DNA of 64,000 bases. Origin: Flavobacterium azizsancarii. GTDB lineage: Bacteria > Bacteroidota > Bacteroidia > Flavobacteriales > Flavobacteriaceae. The position numbers and the translations under genes are program-made. Where the stretch lies: NCBI RefSeq assembly GCF_027980145.1, contig NZ_JAMZNK010000001.1, positions 124,001 through 188,000 on the forward strand, read 5' to 3'. The notes beneath the pieces are model-generated. The model was not told the DNA's origin. It saw only the letters and a program-made list of their open reading frames with translations, and did not search any database. Positions 41,647 through 50,282 of the stretch are shown in pieces (position 1 is the first letter of the stretch; the number at the start of each line of letters is the position of its first letter).

Positions 41647-43611
41647 TTACAAATCAAATTCATCGCCAATTGACAAAGAATCAGCCGGAACCGCTGTTGA
41701 ATCCGGAGCTTTAATACGAATAAAGGAGCGCGCATTACCGGAAATGTAAACCGGGAGTTGGCCTATTGTGTCTTCAGGGACTAAAAGACCACGGCGGAAC
41801 ATTAAATTCTTTAAAAACTTCTGATTTTGCACTGCAAAGTCTCTCAAATTTCCCTGATCATTAAATTGGTACATGAATTTCCTTGGCTTAGGGATAATAG
41901 TTGCCAGGTACAAACACTCATCTACGTTTAAGGCCGATGGACTTTTTTGAAAATAGAAATGACTTGCTTCTCCAATTCCGTATACATTTGGTCCCCATTC
42001 TATAATGTTGAAATATACTTCGAGCATTCTTTCTTTGCTGACTACGCGATTGTTCTCCAGAATATAAACCAATAAAATTTCTTCAAGTTTGCGCGAAAGT
42101 GTTTTTTCTCTTGTCAAAAAGACATTCTTTATTAATTGCATACTAATGGTGCTGGCACCACGTGAGAATTTTTTGGTTTTGATGTTCTTTAAAATAGATT
42201 GCTTAAACGCTTCATTAATAAACCCACGATGGGAAAAGAAAGACGGATCTTCTGTCGTTAAAACAGATTTTCTTAAATAAGGTGAGATCTGGTCCAAAGG
42301 CGTGTAATTAGGATTTGCATTTCCAACTAAAATAGGTCTTTGCAATACATTCTGAATAATGGCGCGATAAACAAATTCACCGTTTAATTTATTAAGATCT
42401 GCTTCACCGTATTTAGTGATTTTTAAATCTTCTTTATTGAGTTTGCTGTCAAATACTAAAGTATTCGGGTTGTTTTTATTGAATTTGAAATCCAATTTAT
42501 AATCGAAATTTCCTGTTGCTTCCATTCCCTGAAAATGAGTAAACAATCCGTCAGGCAACGAAACGATAAAGTCTTGCGCCTTCATTTTCGGGATATCTAC
42601 TTTCAGTGTGTAAATAGTATCTTTTTCTGTACTGTAAGAAATATAAGGCTTGACTTTTATCTTATTCAACTGCATGGTTGAGGTACTGTCGATCGAAATA
42701 AAATTATCTCCCAATAGAAAGCGATAGTCAAAGCGTGCATTTTTAATAACAACATCTTTACTGGCGATTTTAGGGTGATTGATTTTTAAGTTCGTGATAG
42801 AAGTGTAACCGTCAATATGCAATTCGCTTCCGTCTTTTTCTATATTTTGAACATTTAATCGGATCGAATCAAAACTTGCTTTTAAGTTATAGCGTTCGTC
42901 TAAATACGGAACACGAATGGCTCCGGTATCTAAATTAAAGAAACGGATATCAGCTTTTTTATTTCTGGGATCAGCAAAACCTTTAATGTTCCATCGCTGG
43001 TCAAAATCTTTGCTTTGTACATGAAGATTGGTTTCGAGTTGTTTGTTGTCTAAAACGAGTTTATTGACAGCAATAGAAGTCTTTTTGCCGTTATCATCGA
43101 TCCTGAAATTTAGGTTTTCCAGTTTCATGTCCGTCGGAACCAGATTTAGTAATTTTGAAATAATTCTATACGCAAAAGTAGCGTATTTGCGTTTTTCATT
43201 TTTATCAGAATCAGATTTGTCTTTTTTCAGGAAAGCATCAAAATTACGGACATTTCCTTTTTTGACTAATTGAATATAACCATTATTGACTTTTAAAGTG
43301 CCAACCTGAACATCACCAATTAATAAATGAGACAAACTAATACTGGTTTCTATTTTTTGAATGTGGCAAAGCGTATCAGCATTTCTCGGAACCAGAATAA
43401 TATCAGTTAGTTTAATGCCGGATAAGCCATCAAACGAAGCTGATTTTACAGAAAAAGTACTGTTGTATTCTGTATCCATTTTGGTTTTTACCTTCGCAAT
43501 AGCTTGTTTTAATAAAGAATCACGAAAAAAGTAAAAGCCTAAAAAAAGCACTACCAATACTATTGCAAGTATTAGAAGTGCTTTGTATATTTTTTGTTTT
43601 GGAAATTTCAT
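41647..43611 (-). CDS. Peptidoglycan glycosyltransferase (GT51) with AsmA-like N-terminal part
   Basis: A 654-aa membrane-anchored protein. One N-terminal membrane helix (LLILAIVLVVLFLGFYFF) is followed by about 380 residues of repeated beta-strand units like those of AsmA/DUF748 proteins. The C-terminal 250 residues are a GT51 transglycosylase: VLTTEDPSFFSHRGF (catalytic Glu near residue 440), SRGASTISMQLIKNVFL and ILENNRVVSKERMLEVYFN. There is no transpeptidase domain, so it is an MtgA-like enzyme with an extra large domain that probably contacts lipids or the outer membrane. Confidence 0.85.
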   Translation of the reverse strand: MKFPKQKIYKALLILAIVLVVLFLGFYFFRDSLLKQAIAKVKTKMDTEYNSTFSVKSASFDGLSGIKLTDIILVPRNADTLCHIQKIETSISLSHLLIGDVQVGTLKVNNGYIQLVKKGNVRNFDAFLKKDKSDSDKNEKRKYATFAYRIISKLLNLVPTDMKLENLNFRIDDNGKKTSIAVNKLVLDNKQLETNLHVQSKDFDQRWNIKGFADPRNKKADIRFFNLDTGAIRVPYLDERYNLKASFDSIRLNVQNIEKDGSELHIDGYTSITNLKINHPKIASKDVVIKNARFDYRFLLGDNFISIDSTSTMQLNKIKVKPYISYSTEKDTIYTLKVDIPKMKAQDFIVSLPDGLFTHFQGMEATGNFDYKLDFKFNKNNPNTLVFDSKLNKEDLKITKYGEADLNKLNGEFVYRAIIQNVLQRPILVGNANPNYTPLDQISPYLRKSVLTTEDPSFFSHRGFINEAFKQSILKNIKTKKFSRGASTISMQLIKNVFLTREKTLSRKLEEILLVYILENNRVVSKERMLEVYFNIIEWGPNVYGIGEASHFYFQKSPSALNVDECLYLATIIPKPRKFMYQFNDQGNLRDFAVQNQKFLKNLMFRRGLLVPEDTIGQLPVYISGNARSFIRIKAPDSTAVPADSLSIGDEFDL

Positions 43612-43667
43612 AAAGTTAATTTCATAAAAAAATTAGGGAATGTTCGCTTTGCGAACATTAGTTTTTG

Positions 43668-43773
43668 CCACGAATTTCACTAATTTTCCCGAATTATACG
43701 TAGCATGAGCATGAGTATATGAATTTGAATTAAATTTAAATAAAAATTCGTGTTTAATTTGTGAAATTCGTGG
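43668..43773. repeat. Inverted repeat CCACGAATTTCAC, 13-bp arms
   Basis: Perfect arms at 43668-43680 and 43761-43773. A short hairpin ATGTTCGCTTTGCGAACAT lies near 43640. The gap between the transglycosylase and radA holds no gene. Confidence 0.7.
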
Positions 43774-43786
43774 TAAAAAAAACATA

Positions 43787-45148
43787 TTATCCAAAAAGAA
43801 TACCGGCTACATCTTCAATTTTGGCGACAAGCTCAATCTTGATTCCTGTATTCTTTAACGCAATTTTGTTGTACTTAGATACAAAGATAGTGGTGAATCC
43901 TAGTTTCTCAGCTTCCTGAATACGTTGATCTACCCGATTTACCGGACGAATTTCTCCTGAAAGTCCAACTTCACCAGCAAAACAAAAACCTTTTGTTACC
44001 GGAATATCTTCATTTGAGGATAAAATCGCCGCAACAACAGCAAGATCTATTGCAGGGTCATCTACAGAAATTCCTCCGGTTACGTTCAAAAAGACATCTT
44101 TTGCTCCTAAACGAAATCCGGCTCTTTTTTCTAAAACCGCCAAAATCATGTTCAGTCTTTTGGCATTGTAACCCGTGGTACTTCGTTGCGGAGTTCCGTA
44201 AACTGCGGTACTTACAAGCGATTGTATTTCGATCATTAACGGGCGCATTCCTTCAAGTGTAGAGGCAATTGCGGTTCCTGATAATTCTTCGTCTTTGTGC
44301 GAAATTAATATTTCTGACGGATTGCTGACTTCTCGTAAACCGCTTCCCAACATTTCATAAATCCCCAATTCGGCTGTTGAGCCAAAACGGTTTTTTAGAG
44401 AACGTAAGATTCGGTAAACATGATTTCGATCGCCTTCAAACTGTAAAACAGTATCGACCATATGTTCCAGGATTTTTGGTCCGGCAATGTTTCCGTCTTT
44501 GGTAATATGCCCAATTAAAATAACCGGAATATTGGTCTCTTTGGCAAACTTGATCAATTCAGCAGTTGTTTCTCTAATCTGAGAAATACTTCCGGCAGTT
44601 GATTCGATATAATCGGTATGCAAAGTCTGAATCGAATCGATAATGACAATTTCAGGCTGAATAGCTTCAATTTGTTTAAAGATATTCTGTGTTTTTGTTT
44701 CCGTCAGGATATAACAGTTTTCACTGTCCGGTGTAATTCTTTCAGCACGCATCTTTATTTGCTTCTGACTTTCCTCACCGGAAACATACAAAGTTTTATA
44801 GGGTAATTTTAATGATATCTGAAGTAAAAGTGTACTTTTTCCAATTCCTGGTTCACCGCCCAAAAGAGTCAAAGATCCCGGAACAATTCCGCCACCCAAA
44901 ACACGATTCAATTCGCCGTCAGTCGTATCCATGCGGATTTCCTGAGTCGAGTCGATCTCATTAATTTTTAATGGGCGTGGAGCTTTACCATTTGAAGTTG
45001 GTTCGCTTTTCCATGCTACTTTTTCCTGCTTCTGAATGATCTCTTCCGCAATAGTATTCCATTCCTTGCAGGCATTGCATTGTCCTTGCCATTTGGCATA
45101 TTGAGTTCCGCAGTTTTGACAAAAAAAAGAAGTTTTAACTTTAGACAT
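43787..45148 (-). CDS. radA: DNA repair protein RadA
   Basis: A 453-aa ATPase that promotes branch migration in recombination. Order: the zinc finger CQNCGTQYAKWQGQCNACKE at residues 9-28, the RecA core with Walker A LLGGEPGIGKSTLL near residue 93, the RadA-specific KNRFG in LRSLKNRFGSTAELG near 250, and a Lon-like C-terminal domain. Length and motifs are normal. Its ATG shares one base with the stop of the upstream esterase gene. Confidence 0.96.
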   Translation of the reverse strand: MSKVKTSFFCQNCGTQYAKWQGQCNACKEWNTIAEEIIQKQEKVAWKSEPTSNGKAPRPLKINEIDSTQEIRMDTTDGELNRVLGGGIVPGSLTLLGGEPGIGKSTLLLQISLKLPYKTLYVSGEESQKQIKMRAERITPDSENCYILTETKTQNIFKQIEAIQPEIVIIDSIQTLHTDYIESTAGSISQIRETTAELIKFAKETNIPVILIGHITKDGNIAGPKILEHMVDTVLQFEGDRNHVYRILRSLKNRFGSTAELGIYEMLGSGLREVSNPSEILISHKDEELSGTAIASTLEGMRPLMIEIQSLVSTAVYGTPQRSTTGYNAKRLNMILAVLEKRAGFRLGAKDVFLNVTGGISVDDPAIDLAVVAAILSSNEDIPVTKGFCFAGEVGLSGEIRPVNRVDQRIQEAEKLGFTTIFVSKYNKIALKNTGIKIELVAKIEDVAGILFG

Positions 45149-46302
45149 TATTTACCGGTTTTTGCAAGTGCGTTCATTTGATCCATTTTTTCATACATCA
45201 TATCCTTATTCAAATCGCCAATTGGTTCCATTTGTGAAGCATTTTGATATTTTTTAGACGCTCTTTTTGCGTCGCCCATTTTCTCATACATCAGGCCTAA
45301 TTCGTATTCGCCTAACATGGCTTTAGGATAATTTACATTTCCAATTTCGGCCATTTTGCCTAATTCGTCGTAGGCTTTGTTTTTTAGAATGATGTTTTCT
45401 ATTACTTTAAAGTCGCTCATTCTCACAGGAATCTGAACTCCCATAACTTTAGACATAGTCGCATATTTAGCTTCTAAATAATCTGCATATCCAGTCTGAA
45501 GAACAGCAATTTTGTCATTGTACTCAGCGGAATTTATAGGTTTGTAAGCCTCAAAAATATGATATAATGCATTTGGTATCGAATGCAGCACTTCTGTATA
45601 ATGCGTTGTGCCTTTAAATAAATCATATTTATAGTTTACTAACGGATTATTTGCGATTTTAATATTGCTGTCCAGCTTTTCTATTGGCTCTTTGATTTTC
45701 TTAATATCGCCATCAGCTGCTGAAAGATAGTAAAAGAAAGGTTCTTTTATTTTTGTGAACTTTTCCGGAATACGAACTTCCATTTTTGGTGCAAGTTCAG
45801 GGCTTAAACAAATATAAGCGTTAAAAAGCGGCGTTTCTTTGTATAAATAAAAGTTGATAAAACTCGCTGTAATGTCATGACCTGCAATAATTCTGAAAGG
45901 AGTAGTGCGGTATTTTTTTTCAATATAGGGAACCAATTCAGCTCCGATAAATTCAAAAAACTGAGCGCCTTTTTCAAACGGTAAACCGTTATTCTGGTCA
46001 ATTGTAGCATCGTCATAACGTTCTCCGTCTTTATTTTGATGCACACCAATGATAATCATTTCAGGCAAATCATCCCAATAAACGCCATAACTTATAGCTC
46101 CGGAAAAGGGATCAAATAAATAATCACCATCTAATAAATATAAAACAGGGTATTTTTTTTCGGGATTAGCTTCATAAGAAGCAGGAAGTCCAATAGTTAT
46201 TCTTCTTTCTTCTCCGAGTTTGACAGATTTAATATTGTCGAATTTTTTCTGTGAGAATACAGAAATTGAAATTAATGCAAGCAGCAGGTAAACTTTCTTC
46301 AT
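45148..46302 (-). CDS. Exported esterase-fold protein with TPR tail
   Basis: About 384 aa from the ATG at 46302 (MKKVYLLLALISISVFSQ), where a signal peptide begins; the frame extends to a TTG at 46350. The alpha/beta-hydrolase (esterase D-like) part has YPVLYLLDGDYLF and MIIIGVHQNKDGERYDD. At the usual nucleophile position it reads RIIAGHDITASFINFY, with GHD where GHSxGG is expected, so the Ser is missing. The C-terminus is a short TPR. It overlaps radA by one base at its stop, so the two are one transcript. Confidence 0.8.
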   Translation of the reverse strand: MKKVYLLLALISISVFSQKKFDNIKSVKLGEERRITIGLPASYEANPEKKYPVLYLLDGDYLFDPFSGAISYGVYWDDLPEMIIIGVHQNKDGERYDDATIDQNNGLPFEKGAQFFEFIGAELVPYIEKKYRTTPFRIIAGHDITASFINFYLYKETPLFNAYICLSPELAPKMEVRIPEKFTKIKEPFFYYLSAADGDIKKIKEPIEKLDSNIKIANNPLVNYKYDLFKGTTHYTEVLHSIPNALYHIFEAYKPINSAEYNDKIAVLQTGYADYLEAKYATMSKVMGVQIPVRMSDFKVIENIILKNKAYDELGKMAEIGNVNYPKAMLGEYELGLMYEKMGDAKRASKKYQNASQMEPIGDLNKDMMYEKMDQMNALAKTGK

Positions 46303-46508
46303 GATTTGGGGCATTTCATTGAGTTGAAAAGTATTGAAATAGTATGGCAATATAATACTTTATTTGCTTTTTTGCTTGGGTAGGAATTTAAAAAAGCAAT
46401 GAAATTATGCGATTAAACCTATTTTTTGATTTAGGCATAAAAAACCTTGTTTGTCAAAAAAACAGATTTCGACAAACAAGAATAATATATAAGGTGTAAA
46501 AGGGAGGC

Positions 46509-46859
46509 TTAGGTTAGCGAATTATCGTTTTCATTAGGAAAAATGATCCATGGCTTGAAGGTTTTTGCTTCTTCAAACTCCAGGGTTGCATAAGATATAA
46601 TGATAATGATGTCGTCTTTTTGAACTTTTCTTGCGGCAGGTCCGTTCAGGGTAATTTCTCCTGAATTTTTTTGCCCTTTGATAGCGTAAGTTTCAAAACG
46701 TTCGCCATTATTGATGTTTACAATAGATACCTTTTCGCCTTCAATAATATTTGAGGCTTCCAGTAATGTTTCGTCAATAGTAATACTGCCAATATAATTT
46801 AGGTCAGCTCCAGTTACTTTTACACGATGAATTTTTGATTTTATAACTTGAATTTGCAT
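46509..46859 (-). CDS. panD: Aspartate 1-decarboxylase
   Basis: A 116-aa precursor. It decarboxylates aspartate to beta-alanine for pantothenate. The self-cleavage site Gly-Ser is in LNYIGSITIDETLLEAS (Ser at residue 25), which generates the pyruvoyl group; the active-site Lys is in IKSKIHRVKVTGADLN, and AIKGQKNSGEITLNGPAARK closes the domain. It follows panC after 14 bases, so panC and panD are one operon. Confidence 0.94.
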   Translation of the reverse strand: MQIQVIKSKIHRVKVTGADLNYIGSITIDETLLEASNIIEGEKVSIVNINNGERFETYAIKGQKNSGEITLNGPAARKVQKDDIIIIISYATLEFEEAKTFKPWIIFPNENDNSLT

Positions 46860-46873
46860 TTTGCAAAGGTAAA

Positions 46874-47722
46874 TTAATTTAATGAAATGGTGTCGATCAA
46901 CCTTATATTATTAACAAATACCGCTATAAAAGCGCGATAGTTTTTGTCTTTACTTTTATGGTCAATCGGTAATAATGTAGATTCGTCAGCAATTACAAAA
47001 TATTCGAGATCAAATTTCTCGTTATCTTTAAAAGTATCTTCTACAAATTTTATAGTGTCTTCAGGAGTTCCCGTCTGAAATATTTCTTTAGCTTCTGTCA
47101 AAGTTTTATAAATGATAGCAGCTTCTTTTCGTTCTTCGGGAGTTAATCGCTCGTTTCGGGAACTCATCGCAAGCTGATTATCCTCTCTGAAGATTGGACA
47201 GCCTACCACATTTACCGGTAAATTTGTTTTTTCGACCATTTTTTTTACGATCTGCAATTGCTGGAAATCCTTTTCTCCAAAATACGCATTTGTAGGCGTA
47301 ACAATTTCGAACAAACGTTTAACAATCGTTCCTACGCCATTAAAATGTCCGGGTCTGAATTGTCCTTCCATCTGATTCTCTAATCCATCAAAGTCAAATG
47401 ACTGAGAAATAGTATGTCCTTCGTAAATGTCATCTACAGAAGGTGCATATAGAATCATTTTATCACTTAAATTGCGCATTTTTTTTACGTCTTCTTCAAG
47501 AGTTCTGGGGTATTTTTCGAGATCTTCAGGGTTGTTAAATTGTGTTGGATTAACAAAAATACTTACAACGGTATCGTCGTTTTCTTTAATTGATCTTTGC
47601 ATTAACGCCAGATGACCTTGGTGTAAAGCGCCCATTGTTGGTACAAATCCGATGGTTGAATTTGCGGTTTTGATAGTTTTCAAATAGGCTATCAAAGCTA
47701 CTTTACCGTAGAAAATATGCAT
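46874..47722 (-). CDS. panC: Pantothenate synthetase
   Basis: 282 aa from the ATG at 47722, which joins pantoate and beta-alanine with ATP. Motifs: GFVPTMGALHQGHLALM near residue 26, VSIFVNPTQFNNPEDLEKYP near 55, AYFGEKDFQQLQIVKKMV near 143 and MSSRNERLTPEER near 182. The longer ORF begins at an ATG (47752) that is part of the -7 box TATGTTTG, so that ATG cannot be in the mRNA. panD follows. Confidence 0.95.
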   Translation of the reverse strand: MHIFYGKVALIAYLKTIKTANSTIGFVPTMGALHQGHLALMQRSIKENDDTVVSIFVNPTQFNNPEDLEKYPRTLEEDVKKMRNLSDKMILYAPSVDDIYEGHTISQSFDFDGLENQMEGQFRPGHFNGVGTIVKRLFEIVTPTNAYFGEKDFQQLQIVKKMVEKTNLPVNVVGCPIFREDNQLAMSSRNERLTPEERKEAAIIYKTLTEAKEIFQTGTPEDTIKFVEDTFKDNEKFDLEYFVIADESTLLPIDHKSKDKNYRAFIAVFVNNIRLIDTISLN

Positions 47723-47745
47723 GGCAGTATTATTAAAATTTAGTG

Positions 47746-47792
47746 CAAACATAATATATTAGTTATAAACTGCATAAATTTTTGTAATTTTG
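47746..47792. promoter_or_regulatory. Divergent promoters of panC and the GT5-like gene
   Basis: Minus-strand TATGTTTG (47753 to 47746) for panC and plus-strand TAATTTTG (47785-47792) for the glycogen-synthase-like gene both fit TAnnTTTG. The boxes are 31 bases apart, so RNA polymerases may interfere. Confidence 0.65.
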
Positions 47793-47830
47793 CAACGTTT
47801 TTATTACCAAAAATTAAGTAAAATACTATT

Positions 47831-48637
47831 ATGAAAGATAAGAGGATATTATATGTATCATCTGAAGTCGTGCCTTATTTGGCTGAAAATGAAGTTTCTT
47901 TAATGTCATATGACGTTCCAAAAATGATCAATGATCAGGGCGGACAAATAAGAATTTTCATGCCAAGATATGGAAATATCAACGAAAGAAGACACCAATT
48001 GCATGAAGTTATTAGACTTTCAGGAATGAATTTGGTAGTGAATGATTTAGATATGCCATTGATTATCAAAGTAGCTTCGATTCCAAAAGAAAGAATTCAG
48101 GTTTATTTTATTGATAATGATGAATATTTTAAACGTAAAGCAACTTTTGCTGACGAAGAAGGAGTTCTATATCCTGATAATGACGAAAGAGCAATATTTT
48201 TTGCTAAAGGAGTTGTTGAAACGGTAAAAAAACTGAACTGGGTTCCGGATATCATTCATGTTCACGGTTGGTTGGCTGCAATGCTGCCAATTTATATGAA
48301 GCACTACTATAAAAATGAAGCTTTATTTTCTGAAACAAAAATTGTTACCTCTGTTTATGGGCAATCTTTTGATGAAAATTTAGATTTAGAAATGATAAAT
48401 AAGGTCAAATTTGATGGTGTGCCGCACGAGGCGATTTCAGATTTGGAGATCCCTAATTACGAAAATGTCTTAAAGGCGAGTATATTACACTCTGATGCTG
48501 TCATTATCGCTTCTGAAAACGTATCCCCAAGTTTAACAAAATTTATAGAATCTTCAGGAAAACCTTTTTTACCTTTCGCCACGAAAGATGCATTCGCTGA
48601 AGCGTATACAAATTTCTATAAAACGGTGGGTCTTTAA
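47831..48637 (+). CDS. Glycogen-synthase-like N-terminal domain protein, probably non-catalytic
   Basis: A 268-aa protein with only the N-terminal GT5 domain of glycogen/starch synthase: ILYVSSEVVPYLAENEVSL, IRIFMPRYGNINERR, FFAKGVVETVKKLNWVPDII and VHGWLAAMLPIYMKHYY. The KxGG ADP-glucose motif expected right after EVVPY is replaced by AENEVSLMSYDVPK, and the C-terminal GT1 domain is absent. Known enzymes of this family have about 480 aa. It is probably a conserved pseudoenzyme; its place beside panC, DUF4270 and glmS is common in Bacteroidota. Confidence 0.8.
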   Translation: MKDKRILYVSSEVVPYLAENEVSLMSYDVPKMINDQGGQIRIFMPRYGNINERRHQLHEVIRLSGMNLVVNDLDMPLIIKVASIPKERIQVYFIDNDEYFKRKATFADEEGVLYPDNDERAIFFAKGVVETVKKLNWVPDIIHVHGWLAAMLPIYMKHYYKNEALFSETKIVTSVYGQSFDENLDLEMINKVKFDGVPHEAISDLEIPNYENVLKASILHSDAVIIASENVSPSLTKFIESSGKPFLPFATKDAFAEAYTNFYKTVGL

Positions 48638-48658
48638 ATTTTAACTTTATTATTAAAC

Positions 48659-50272
48659 ATGTACAATACTTCTTTTATTAAGAAAATTCTATTAATAGCA
48701 ACAGTTGTCCTTTTCTATTCTTGCGATAAAGATTTTAATTCAATTGGTGGCAGTTTGATCGGCGACGATCATTTTGGCCTTGAATCTGAAAAATATGATG
48801 TTTTAGCTTATAATCAGGAAGTAACTCCTGTTCAGTCAAACGGATTAACGCTTAACGGATTAGGGATTTATGATAATTCTGTTTTCGGTACAAATACATC
48901 AAATTTTGTAAGTCAGCTTACTATGGTGACAGATGCTCCAACTATTGGTGAAGCTCCGGTAATAGAAAGTGTAGTTTTAAGTGTTTCTTATTTGTCTCAT
49001 GTAACTGAAGCGGATCCTAAGGGAGGAAATGTTTATGCGTTAGATTCTATTTATGGAGATCCTAAAGGAAAAATTAAACTAAGTGTTTACGAATCTGGAG
49101 TTCAGATGCGTTCTTCTTATTTTGATGGTGGTTCACAATTTGCTCAATTGTATTATACAAATCAGGATTCAGGTACAGATCCTATAAACTTTGATACAAG
49201 TAAAATTGGTGCAAGGTTGAATGATGATCCGGATCCGGCACAAAATGATGCATTCTTTTTTAGTGCAGCACAAAGAAAAGATTCAACAGTAGTAGATGCT
49301 AATGCAGCTGTAAAAACATATACATATACTTATGTAACTCCGGAAATGCGTTTGAATCTGAATAAAGCATTCTTTTTAGAAAAAATTCTAAAAGCGCCAG
49401 CTTCTAAACTTTCTTCTGCAGCTATTTTTCAGGAATATTTCAGAGGATTGTATTTTAAAGTGGAAAAATCAGATGGAAATCCTTCGAATTTAGCGTTATT
49501 AGATTTTGCAAAATCCGGGAATGCTAAAATCACAATTAAGTATAAGGCAAAAACAGCTATAACAACTGATCCTGATGATACAATGGAAGAAAAGTCATTG
49601 GTTATTAATTTATCAGGGGCTCAGGCTAGTTTGTATCAGGATGTTAAGAATCCAACCTATTATAATGCAGTAACAAATCCTAACAAAACGACGGGAGATG
49701 ACAGGCTTTACCTAAAAGGAGGTCAGGGATCACTTGCTGTAGTAGATCTTAATGGTTTTGGTGCTAAGTTAGATGAAATCAGAACGAAGAACTGGTTAGT
49801 AAATGAAGCTAATTTGGTGTTTTCTATCGATGCTGAGAAAATGGCAGGGGCTTATGAGCCAAAACGTATTTATTTGTATGACTTAGATAATAGTCTGGCA
49901 TTATTAGATTATAGTTTAGATGGTACTACTGCCACGGCTAATCCGCCTGGTAAAATTATTTACAGTGGTATTATAAATATTGATCCTACTTCAAAAAGAG
50001 GGACAACGTACAAAATCAGGTTAACGAATCATATTCGTAATATCATTAAAAATGCAACTGTAAAAAATGTGAAATTAGGTTTAGTGGTTACGGGGGATAT
50101 TAATACAATAACTTTTGGCCAGTTGAAACTTAAAAATGACATTTTCTCAAATGTGCCAAGAGCCTCGGTTATGAGTCCGTTAGGAACAATATTATACGGT
50201 GGAACATCAAGTTCTAATGTTCCTGCCGGGAAAAAACTACAACTTGAGGTCTACTACACGAAACCAAATTAA
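48659..50272 (+). CDS. DUF4270 lipoprotein
   Basis: A 537-aa surface lipoprotein (signal ILLIATVVLFYSC, lipobox Cys near residue 22). DUF4270 features include SIGGSLIGDDHFGLES, VQSNGLTLNGLGIYDNSVFG and PVIESVVLSVSYLS near residue 100, and repeated beta strands to the end. Role unknown; the family is nearly limited to Bacteroidota. It follows the GT5-like gene by 21 bases and glmS follows by 10, so they are one operon. Confidence 0.88.
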   Translation: MYNTSFIKKILLIATVVLFYSCDKDFNSIGGSLIGDDHFGLESEKYDVLAYNQEVTPVQSNGLTLNGLGIYDNSVFGTNTSNFVSQLTMVTDAPTIGEAPVIESVVLSVSYLSHVTEADPKGGNVYALDSIYGDPKGKIKLSVYESGVQMRSSYFDGGSQFAQLYYTNQDSGTDPINFDTSKIGARLNDDPDPAQNDAFFFSAAQRKDSTVVDANAAVKTYTYTYVTPEMRLNLNKAFFLEKILKAPASKLSSAAIFQEYFRGLYFKVEKSDGNPSNLALLDFAKSGNAKITIKYKAKTAITTDPDDTMEEKSLVINLSGAQASLYQDVKNPTYYNAVTNPNKTTGDDRLYLKGGQGSLAVVDLNGFGAKLDEIRTKNWLVNEANLVFSIDAEKMAGAYEPKRIYLYDLDNSLALLDYSLDGTTATANPPGKIIYSGIINIDPTSKRGTTYKIRLTNHIRNIIKNATVKNVKLGLVVTGDINTITFGQLKLKNDIFSNVPRASVMSPLGTILYGGTSSSNVPAGKKLQLEVYYTKPN

Positions 50273-50282
50273 TAAATAATAT

